64,000 bases of DNA from Poriferisodalis sp965208925 (GTDB lineage: Bacteria > Actinomycetota > Acidimicrobiia > Acidimicrobiales > Poriferisodalaceae). A program made the position numbers and the translations under genes. Within the stretch, counting starts at the first letter, position 1. Every line of letters starts with the position of its first letter. The notes under the pieces are model-generated. The model ran no database searches. It was given only the letters and a program-made list of their open reading frames with translations, and was not told where the DNA came from. Of this stretch, positions 44,686 through 51,195 are shown one piece after another. Location of the stretch: assembly GCF_965208925.1 (NCBI RefSeq), contig NZ_OZ242364.1, positions 558,001 to 622,000 of the forward strand, in the 5' to 3' direction.

Positions 44686-45597
44686 ATGGCACGTCTCGAT
44701 TCCGCGCATCCCGACAACGTCGAAGGCCCGTGGTTCGTCGACACCCGCTGCATTGGCTGCGACGTGGCCCGGCACTGGGCGCCGGGGCTCATCGAGATGG
44801 ACAGCGACGGGCGCTCATACCTGGCCCGCCAGCCGAACGGCCCTGAGGAATCTGCTGCGCTGTGGCGGGCTGCCGAGGCGTGCCCTACTCAGTCGATCGG
44901 CAACATGGAGATCCGCCGACCGCGTGAGCCATCGTTCCCCCACCAGATGACACCAGGCGTCTGGGCGCTGGGCCACAACGCCCGGTCCTCGTTCGGGGCG
45001 CACTCGTACCTTGTCGAACGACCCGACGGGAACCTCATGGTGGACTCGCCCCGCTACCTGCGCAGCCTCGCCGAGCGGATCGACGACTTCGGCGGCATCG
45101 GGCATGTGCTGCTCAGCCATCGAGACGATGTGGCCGATGCCGACAAGTGGGCCGAGCGCTATGGCGCGCAGGTGTGGATCCACGCAGCCGATGCCGACGC
45201 GGCGCCCTACGCCACAGTCGTTTTGGAGGGCACGGGTCCCACCCAGGTGTCGCCGGGCGCCGCCGCCATACAGGTGCCTGGCCACACCGAAGGCTCGGTC
45301 GTCTTCCACATCGACAACCGGTGGCTGTTCACCGGCGACACGCTGCACTGGAACCACCGCCGGGGCGAACTCGATGTCACGCCTGAGCAGACCTTCTACT
45401 CATGGGCCGCCCTCGCCGACTCGATGGACCGTTTGTCCGCGTTGCGCGCCGAGTGGGTGTTCCCGGGTCATGGCATGTGGCACCAAGTCGGCGCCGAGCT
45501 CTACGCCGCACAGATGGCTCGCCTGGGCGCCGACATGCGCCAAGTCGGCCAAGCCGGGTGGGCGCGACGGCCCGACGCCGCCTTCAACTGGGAGTGA
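44686..45597 (+). CDS. Ferredoxin-like/MBL-fold hydrolase
   Basis: A 303-residue protein with a short N-terminal cysteine region (DTRCIGCDVARHW and EACPTQSIG), reminiscent of a 4Fe-4S ferredoxin but missing some ligands, followed by a metallo-beta-lactamase-like domain. In the MBL part the first HxHxDH motif is degraded (LLSHRDDVADADKW), but later His/Asp motifs are kept: VPGHTEGSVVF, LFTGDTLHW and FPGHGMWH. AGGGAG lies 8 bases before ATG 44686. Substrate unknown; the altered metal motif suggests changed metal content or activity. Confidence 0.75.
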   Translation: MARLDSAHPDNVEGPWFVDTRCIGCDVARHWAPGLIEMDSDGRSYLARQPNGPEESAALWRAAEACPTQSIGNMEIRRPREPSFPHQMTPGVWALGHNARSSFGAHSYLVERPDGNLMVDSPRYLRSLAERIDDFGGIGHVLLSHRDDVADADKWAERYGAQVWIHAADADAAPYATVVLEGTGPTQVSPGAAAIQVPGHTEGSVVFHIDNRWLFTGDTLHWNHRRGELDVTPEQTFYSWAALADSMDRLSALRAEWVFPGHGMWHQVGAELYAAQMARLGADMRQVGQAGWARRPDAAFNWE

Positions 45598-45663
45598 GCA
45601 CCGCAGCTCAGGATTGCCAGCCAACGCTCTGCGTCAGCGCAGCACCTCGCCGCGCCCGCCGGC

Positions 45664-46071
45664 TCAGCCGTGCTGGTCGGGGCCGGCCTTGGTGATGTGG
45701 AAACGGACGAGGCAGCGCTGGTCCTCCACCATTGCGCGGCGGTAGTCGTCCCAGTCGGGGTGCTCGCCCTGCAGAGTCCGGTAGTACTCGACCAGCGGAT
45801 CGAGCGCCGACTCGCCGGAGATGATCTCGGCCTGGCACTCGAGCTGGACCCAGCGGCCCAGCCACTTCCGGGGAAACACACAGAGCCACGACTGCGGATC
45901 ACGGCGCAGGTTCTTGGTCTTGAATGCCGTCTCCCGGGTGCTCATGACCACCGCGTCGTCCACAACGGCCAGCGTCACGGGCGACAGCTGCGGGCTGCCA
46001 TCGGGAGCTTTGGTGGCCAGCACAGCCTGGTCGTTGTTGCGGACATAGTCGAGGCCCTGGGAAATCTCCAT
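45664..46071 (-). CDS. PPOX-class F420-dependent oxidoreductase-like protein
   Basis: A 135-residue split-beta-barrel protein: EISQGLDYVRNNDQAVLATKAPDGSPQLSPVTLAVVDDAVVMSTRE, then KTKNLRRDPQSWLCVF and WVQLECQAEII, matching the pyridoxamine-oxidase-like F420-binding family common in actinobacteria. ATG 46071 is chosen because conservation begins there. It diverges from the LLM oxidoreductase gene, which supports an F420 link. Substrate unknown. Confidence 0.82.
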   Translation of the reverse strand: MEISQGLDYVRNNDQAVLATKAPDGSPQLSPVTLAVVDDAVVMSTRETAFKTKNLRRDPQSWLCVFPRKWLGRWVQLECQAEIISGESALDPLVEYYRTLQGEHPDWDDYRRAMVEDQRCLVRFHITKAGPDQHG

Positions 46072-46152
46072 TACGGCAGCCTCGCATACACGGCCCCGTG
46101 AAGCCGGAGCGGCACTCGGGTGCAGCTCGGCGAGTTTCGCGAGACTGCCGCC

Positions 46153-47139
46153 ATGAAGATCTCTGCCGCTTTCCCGCCCGTACCCGAGACGCCAGACCAC
46201 ATCGTGCTGGCCGAGGAGCTGGGCTACGAGACCGCCTGGGTGTACGACACCCCGGCGCTGCAGCTCGACGTCTGGATGACGCTCGCGCTGGCCGGCGTCC
46301 GCACGGATCGCATCCGGCTGGGTCCGGGCGTGCTGATCCCCTCGCTGCGCCACCCGATGACGACGGCTTCAGCCATCGCCACGCTGGTCGGGCTCGTCGG
46401 GCCCGAACGAGTCATCATCGGCGCAGGCACCGGCTTCACCGGCCGCCGAGCGATGGGCCAGAAGCCGCTGCGCTGGGCCGACTTCCCGCAGATGATCGCC
46501 GACACCCAAGCGCTGCTGCGAGGCGAGATCGTCGAAGTCGACGGCAGGGCGGCGCGCATGCTGCATTGGCCGGGCCAAGCCGTCGAGCGGCCCATCGAGG
46601 TGCCGTGGATCGTCGCCGTGAACGGCCCACGAGGCCTCGCTGCAGCGGCGGAGATGGGCTGCGGCGTGTTCACCTCTCGGCCCCGCCCCGACGCCGACTA
46701 CGCCGGCATCGACGACGTCATCCTGCTCGGCTTCGGCACGATCCTCGACGACCACGAGACGATCGACTCGCCGCGGGTGCTCGACACCGCCGGACCAGGC
46801 GTCAGCGTCGCGTACCACGCATTCCTCGAGCAGCGCGACGCCCGGCTGGACTCGTTCCCCAACGCCGATCGCTTCGCCCAGATCACCGGCGACATGGATC
46901 CCGACACCCTCCACCTCTCGCTCCACGAAGGCCACCTCACCCAGCTCAACGCCATCGACCGCCAAGTGCTCACACCCGAGTCGCTGCGCATCGCCCCCTT
47001 CGTATGCCACGCCGCCGAGGTCCCCGAACGCATGGAACGACTCGCCGCCGCCGGCATCACCGAGGTCGCCTTCCAGCCCATGGGTGACATAGAACGCGAG
47101 CTCCGAACCTTCGCCGCAGCCGCTGGCCTCTGCAGCTGA
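46153..47139 (+). CDS. LLM-class flavin/F420-dependent oxidoreductase
   Basis: A 328-residue luciferase-like TIM-barrel oxidoreductase: ISAAFPPVPETPDHIVLAEELGYETAWVYDTPALQLDVWMTLALAG followed by TDRIRLGPGVLIPSLRHPMTTASAIATL is the classical N-terminus. ERVIIGAGTGFTGRRAMGQKPLRW follows. ATG 46153 is the start. Many actinobacterial members use F420. The neighbouring F420-type PPOX gene is divergent. Confidence 0.87.
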   Translation: MKISAAFPPVPETPDHIVLAEELGYETAWVYDTPALQLDVWMTLALAGVRTDRIRLGPGVLIPSLRHPMTTASAIATLVGLVGPERVIIGAGTGFTGRRAMGQKPLRWADFPQMIADTQALLRGEIVEVDGRAARMLHWPGQAVERPIEVPWIVAVNGPRGLAAAAEMGCGVFTSRPRPDADYAGIDDVILLGFGTILDDHETIDSPRVLDTAGPGVSVAYHAFLEQRDARLDSFPNADRFAQITGDMDPDTLHLSLHEGHLTQLNAIDRQVLTPESLRIAPFVCHAAEVPERMERLAAAGITEVAFQPMGDIERELRTFAAAAGLCS

Positions 47140-47189
47140 ACCGCCGCGGGCGCACCGGCCGGCAACCGCCATCTGGCAACATCAGGGCG

Positions 47190-47882
47190 ATGAACCCGGC
47201 CCAGCGGGATGACGCCATCGAGCGCGCAGATGTCGACGACCCTGACTTGCTGAGCCTTGCGGGTTCGGCGATTGACTCACCGTTGACCACCGCCGAGCTC
47301 TGCCGCGTCGTCGGCAGCCGGGTCCGCGAACTGCGCCAAGCGTTGAACATGACCATGTCAGCGTTCGCCAACGACGCCGGCATCTCGCTGGGGATGCTCT
47401 CCAAGATCGAGCACGGCCAGAGCGCACCCAGCCTCTCCACGCTCGCGCGTCTGGCCGGAACGGCGAGAGTGCCCGTGACCGCGCTGTTCCGAGGCCTCGA
47501 CGAGGAGCACGACCTGGTCATCGTGCGCGCGGGCGAAGGCCACGAGATCCACCACGATCGCGGCGGACCCGACCGGCTGTACCAGGATCTCGGCACCCTG
47601 CGAGGACCGAATCGGGTCATCGAGCCGATGATCACCACCATCACCGAGCCGGGCGGCGTCTTCCCGCTCTACCAGCACCCCGGCGTGGAATTCCTCCACG
47701 TGCTCGAGGGGTCGCTCAACTACGGCTACGGCGGCAAGTCCTATCTGCTCAACACGGGCGACACCATGCAGATCCACGGCGAGGTGGCCCACGGCCCGGT
47801 GGAGCTAGTCGAGTTGCCAGTCCGGTTCATCTCCATCAAGGTGTACCCCGCCAGTGAATCGCGCGGAGCGGCAGGGGGATGA
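47190..47882 (+). CDS. XRE-family HTH regulator with cupin domain
   Basis: A 230-residue transcription factor: residues about 38-95 form an HTH (VGSRVRELRQALNMTMSAFANDAGISLGMLSKIEHGQSAPSLSTL split over helices), and a C-terminal cupin follows (PGVEFLHVLEGSLNYGYGGKSYLLNTGDTM). This is the family that senses small ligands such as polyamines or amino acids. It sits upstream of the ammonium-transporter and TMA genes on the same strand and may control them. Confidence 0.87.
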   Translation: MNPAQRDDAIERADVDDPDLLSLAGSAIDSPLTTAELCRVVGSRVRELRQALNMTMSAFANDAGISLGMLSKIEHGQSAPSLSTLARLAGTARVPVTALFRGLDEEHDLVIVRAGEGHEIHHDRGGPDRLYQDLGTLRGPNRVIEPMITTITEPGGVFPLYQHPGVEFLHVLEGSLNYGYGGKSYLLNTGDTMQIHGEVAHGPVELVELPVRFISIKVYPASESRGAAGG

Positions 47883-47886
47883 GCCG

Positions 47887-48114
47887 ATGGGCTTGATGTT
47901 CGTAGCCGACTGGATCAGCGACACCGGCTTCGCGCGTCGCAGCCTGCTGCTGTGGATCCTGCTGGCCGCAGCGGTCGGCCTCGCCTACTGGGAATGCCGC
48001 GAGCGCGGCTACCGGCAGACCGTCCTGCTGTGGTGGGTGTCATTCGTGGCCATCACGCATGTGGTGGGCTACGTCATCCTGCGCTTCGTCGTGCGCCCGC
48101 CGCGCGACGCCTGA
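47887..48114 (+). CDS. Small two-TM membrane protein
   Basis: A 75-residue protein with two hydrophobic segments (RSLLLWILLAAAVGLAYW and TVLLWWVSFVAITHVVGYVILRFVV). CAGGGGATGAG precedes ATG 47887, which lies 4 bp after the XRE-cupin stop, so it is probably co-transcribed. The middle loop holds ECRERGYRQ. No family recognised. Confidence 0.6.
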   Translation: MGLMFVADWISDTGFARRSLLLWILLAAAVGLAYWECRERGYRQTVLLWWVSFVAITHVVGYVILRFVVRPPRDA

Positions 48115-48137
48115 TCTCGACAAGTTTGGACGCCGAT

Positions 48138-48533
48138 ATGTCAGACGACTCCGCGACGCCGGACTACCCCAGGGGATTCTTCGAGCGGCTCAGGGTGGCG
48201 CCGGGACGCCCCCTCTTGCTCGTGGCAGTCGGGCTGATCCTGGTGGTCCTGTTCCTGCGGGGAGGCTGCTCGGGCGTCGAGATCGAGCAGAATCAGGCCA
48301 TCGTCACGGCTCGAGCAGCCCTCGACGAGCATCCCGAGGCTTTCGTCCCGGAGAACACCGAAGCCAAACTGCTCCGCCAGGGTTTCCCGCCCACACCCAT
48401 GTGGGTCGTCGTGTTCACGGTTCCGGACCCCGAAGGAGACTCGGAGCAGTTCCTGCAGCATGCTGCGGTTTGGGTGCACGCCGGAACCGGGGAGCTGCGC
48501 CAGATCAACGTCGGCCAACCAGACGACGGCTGA
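48138..48533 (+). CDS. Single-pass membrane protein, unknown
   Basis: A 131-residue protein with one hydrophobic segment (RPLLLVAVGLILVVLFL) followed by a soluble domain of about 90 residues (EIEQNQAIVTARAALDEHPEAFVPENTEAKLLRQGF ... MWVVVFTVPDP), probably extracytoplasmic. ATG 48138 lies 23 bp after the preceding gene. No recognised domain; PepSY-like folds have similar size but that is only a guess. Confidence 0.55.
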   Translation: MSDDSATPDYPRGFFERLRVAPGRPLLLVAVGLILVVLFLRGGCSGVEIEQNQAIVTARAALDEHPEAFVPENTEAKLLRQGFPPTPMWVVVFTVPDPEGDSEQFLQHAAVWVHAGTGELRQINVGQPDDG

Positions 48534-48757
48534 CCGGCGCGGCGTGATCGGCCGCGCCCGGGACACACCGATCGGCCGAGCATCGCGCGCGCGTGACCAG
48601 CCGGTCTCGCCCGCAAATCGCCCACGACGTTCAATATCAACCCATCGGGCGGATGATGTTCCGCCGTTCATTGCAAACGTGTTACGGTCTCCCCCAACTT
48701 GGTCTGGCCCTGGGTTGCTGGGGATCCAAGCGCAAAACAACAACGGGGGGAGGCGCG

Positions 48758-50146
48758 ATGGACACTTCCATAGTGTTCACAGAGGCGTACTACTTCTTCA
48801 CCGTCGCCATCATGTGGCTATTGCACGTCGGCTTCATGACCTATGAGGCCGGCGTCAGTCGTCGCAAGAACATCATGTCGACGGCGATGAAGAACATCAT
48901 GACGATTGCCGTCGTGACGCCGACGTTCTATTACGTCGGTTGGTACGTGTACTTCTGCATGCAGGAAGGCCTGAAGTTCACCGGGAGTGCCAATGGCAAC
49001 AGCCCGGCAGGACTCGACGGACTGTACTTCTGCGGCGACCAATACGGCTTGCCGTGGGACGGCTCCGCAGGACCGAACCTAGGTGACAACATCACCGGCG
49101 TCTTCTGGGCAGCCTTCGTGCTGTTCTCCTGGACGACCGGCTCGATCATGTCCGGTTCGGTACTGGAGCGAATCCGAATCTCGGCGTACCTCTGGCTCAC
49201 CGCTCTCATGGGCGGCATCGTCTGGGTGGTCGCGGCCGCCTGGGGCTGGAGCTACGGCGGCTGGCTGGTGACCCACTTCGGTTACCACGACTTCGCCGCA
49301 TCGGGCGTGGTGCACGGCGTCGCCGGCATCTTCGCCCTCGGGGTGCTCTTCAACCTCGGGCCGAGAATCGGGCGCTACGACGCGAATGGCGGGACACGGG
49401 CCTTCAAGCCCCACAACCTCCATCTCACGTTGATGGGCCTGATGATCATCTTCACGGCGTTCTATGCGTTCTACGCGGCGTGCCTCGCCATCACGGCAGA
49501 CACCACGCCAGGCTGGGCGAACATCTACTTCAACCCGGCGACGCTGTCGGCGATCACGTACACCATCACGATGGGCTTCGCAGGCGGCTTCGCAGGCGGC
49601 TACATCTTCGCCAAGGGCGATCCGTTCTGGACCATCTCCGGTGGTCTGGCCGGTGTCGTGGCAGTGTCGGCAGGCGCCGACATCTACAGCCCGAACCTGG
49701 TGCTGATCCTGGCGTTCTTCTCGGCTGGTCTCGCCTACCACGTGGGCAACTGGATCGAGCAGAAGGCTCGCATCGACGATGCCGTCGGTGCGGTGTCAGT
49801 GCACGGCGTCATGGGATTCTGGGGTGTGATGCTCATAGGCATCTTCGCCGGCGGCTACCCGACAGGGCCCGCCGGGGTGACCACCACCTTCCTGGGCCAG
49901 CTCGTGGGTGCAGCGGCGATCTTCGCACTGTCGTTCGTCACGGGTTACGTCGGATCTTGGATACTCAAGCAGTTCAACCTGCTGCGGGTGCCACCCGAAG
50001 TGGAGGTCGAGGGCCTCGACATGGCCGAGTTCGAGACGGACTTCTATCCGGAGTTCGGCCGGGCTGCCGAGCCCATCATCCACGCCGACGGGTCAGAGGG
50101 GTCTGCAGAGGAGACTCTGCGGGCCGACCTCGCCGCCAATCGCTAG
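48758..50146 (+). CDS. Ammonium (Amt)-family transporter
   Basis: A 462-residue Amt/MEP/Rh-family protein with about eleven membrane segments. MWLLHVGFMTYEAGVSRRKNIMSTAMKNIM is the N-terminal signature, HDFAASGVVHGVAGIFALGVLFNLGPRIGRY the family signature with the first pore His, and AVSVHGVMGFWGVMLIGIFAGGY carries the second. The segment GSIMSGSVLERIRISAYL replaces the usual ITGAxAER-like motif with a variant. A GGGGGGAGG SD site lies 4 bases before ATG 48758. It heads a run of three tiny membrane-protein genes and the TMA genes, so it may move ammonium or methylammonium. Confidence 0.87.
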   Translation: MDTSIVFTEAYYFFTVAIMWLLHVGFMTYEAGVSRRKNIMSTAMKNIMTIAVVTPTFYYVGWYVYFCMQEGLKFTGSANGNSPAGLDGLYFCGDQYGLPWDGSAGPNLGDNITGVFWAAFVLFSWTTGSIMSGSVLERIRISAYLWLTALMGGIVWVVAAAWGWSYGGWLVTHFGYHDFAASGVVHGVAGIFALGVLFNLGPRIGRYDANGGTRAFKPHNLHLTLMGLMIIFTAFYAFYAACLAITADTTPGWANIYFNPATLSAITYTITMGFAGGFAGGYIFAKGDPFWTISGGLAGVVAVSAGADIYSPNLVLILAFFSAGLAYHVGNWIEQKARIDDAVGAVSVHGVMGFWGVMLIGIFAGGYPTGPAGVTTTFLGQLVGAAAIFALSFVTGYVGSWILKQFNLLRVPPEVEVEGLDMAEFETDFYPEFGRAAEPIIHADGSEGSAEETLRADLAANR

Positions 50147-50152
50147 CGCATC

Positions 50153-50284
50153 GTGTCCGGCTCATGGCTGCAACTCGTTTTCGCTCTTGCCTTTATGTAC
50201 CTGCTGGTGATGGCCGCCGGGTTCTGGGGCAAGCGGAAGCGGGCGCAGCAAGAGCAGGCAGGACACGGTCGACAGGAACACTGA
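50153..50284 (+). CDS. 43-residue single-TM protein after amt
   Basis: A short frame from GTG 50153, 6 bp after the transporter stop: SGSWLQLVFALAFMYLLVMA is one membrane span, followed by a Lys/Arg/Gln-rich tail (KRKRAQQEQAGHGRQEH). No clear SD; it may be translationally coupled to amt. Position and composition suggest an accessory membrane peptide. No family recognised. Confidence 0.5.
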   Translation: MSGSWLQLVFALAFMYLLVMAAGFWGKRKRAQQEQAGHGRQEH

Positions 50285-50310
50285 CCTCGTTCAGGACTAA
50301 GGAGGACTGA

Positions 50311-50526
50311 ATGAACACCTTCCCATACGACAGTTGGGAAGCCGCTCTCGAAGCAGCCGACGGCACCACCGGGTACTTCACCTGGGGTCCCGGTGGCAAC
50401 ACCGCCTCGATCGTCCTAGCCATCATCGGGATCGCCGTTTCGGTGGTCTCGGGATTCCTAGTGACGATCCGGGAGGACCGTCTGCTGAACCACGCGGCCG
50501 ACCGGCTGACCGACAAGTACAGCTAG
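50311..50526 (+). CDS. 71-residue single-TM protein
   Basis: Starts at ATG 50311 behind an ideal AAGGAGG. NTFPYDSWEAALEAADGTTG is an acidic N-terminal part, ASIVLAIIGIAVSVVSGFLV a membrane span, and TIREDRLLNHAADRLTDKYS an amphipathic tail. It is the second of three small membrane genes after amt. No family recognised; strong translation signals indicate a real gene. Confidence 0.65.
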   Translation: MNTFPYDSWEAALEAADGTTGYFTWGPGGNTASIVLAIIGIAVSVVSGFLVTIREDRLLNHAADRLTDKYS

Positions 50527-50541
50527 CCCAGGAGGACTGAC

Positions 50542-50670
50542 ATGGCACGCAGAAAGCAGATCCAGTTCCAGGGCCTGCATGGGCACAACAAGGCGGTCGA
50601 GATGGGCGTGGTGCTGTTCACCATCGCCTGCATCGTCTTTGCCATCATCGCAGTTCAGGTCGTCGGCTGA
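50542..50670 (+). CDS. 42-residue single-TM protein
   Basis: ATG 50542 follows CAGGAGGAC by 4 bases and lies 15 bp after the preceding gene. ARRKQIQFQGLHGHNKAVEM is a basic N-terminus and GVVLFTIACIVFAIIAVQVV one membrane span ending the protein. Together with the two genes before it, it forms a run of tiny membrane proteins between amt and the TMAO demethylase region. Function unknown. Confidence 0.65.
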   Translation: MARRKQIQFQGLHGHNKAVEMGVVLFTIACIVFAIIAVQVVG

Positions 50671-50700
50671 CGCTGAACGCGGTTTGACATTGTTCAACGT

Positions 50701-50742
50701 GGCAGGCGCTGCGCCGTCCCCCGGGACGGCGTGGCGTCTGCC
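50701..50742 (+). terminator. 20-bp stem-loop after the small-protein run
   Basis: Bases 50701-50720 and 50723-50742 can pair along their full length; three of the twenty pairs are G-U wobbles in RNA. It lies between the last small membrane gene and the gene before tdm. No U-tract follows. It may be a terminator, an attenuator or an mRNA-stabilising element. Confidence 0.5.
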
Positions 50743-50769
50743 CTCGCGCGAAAGACTTAGCCTCAAGCT

Positions 50770-51195
50770 GTGAGCGCCGCCCGCAAGTGGATCGCCCAGG
50801 TGTGCGTGGCGGTGGCAGGCGCGGCGATGTTCCTGCCTTGGCACGTCAATGCCGGACTGGGCGGCAACCAGACCGTGCGTGGGGTCTCCACGGGCATCGG
50901 TCGGATTCTCCTGGTGATCTGCATCGTGACCGTGGTGCTGGTGCAGCTCCGCTGGCGCCCTGCTTGGATCGGCGCCGGGTTCGCAGGCGCCATTGCGATC
51001 CGCGAACTCGTCAGCCCTTCGGGCGTCGGCAATCCCGACCCGGGCTTGGGCCCCCAGATCGCCTTCATTGCATGTGCAGCGGCTGTCGTGCTGCTGGGGT
51101 GGAACATGTTCGCCGGTGTTGCCGCGGGTGAGGGTCGCGACCCCGGCGAACCGCCGCGCTGGTTCTTCTCTGGCCCGCTCGGCCGACGGCGATGA
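50770..51195 (+). CDS. Four-TM membrane protein coupled to tdm
   Basis: A 141-residue hydrophobic protein from GTG 50770 with about four membrane spans (IAQVCVAVAGAAMFLPWHV; ILLVICIVTVVLVQL; WIGAGFAGAIAIREL; IAFIACAAAVVLLGWNMF). Its stop overlaps the tdm ATG by 4 bases. No family recognised. The tight coupling suggests a role linked to TMAO demethylation, for example membrane association, but this is inference. Confidence 0.6.
   Translation: MSAARKWIAQVCVAVAGAAMFLPWHVNAGLGGNQTVRGVSTGIGRILLVICIVTVVLVQLRWRPAWIGAGFAGAIAIRELVSPSGVGNPDPGLGPQIAFIACAAAVVLLGWNMFAGVAAGEGRDPGEPPRWFFSGPLGRRR

Noticed and set aside
48541..48600. Repeated GATCGGCCG-type words before amt
   Set aside because: Two short GC-rich words in a 225-bp gap; no regular spacing or symmetry that would indicate an operator array.
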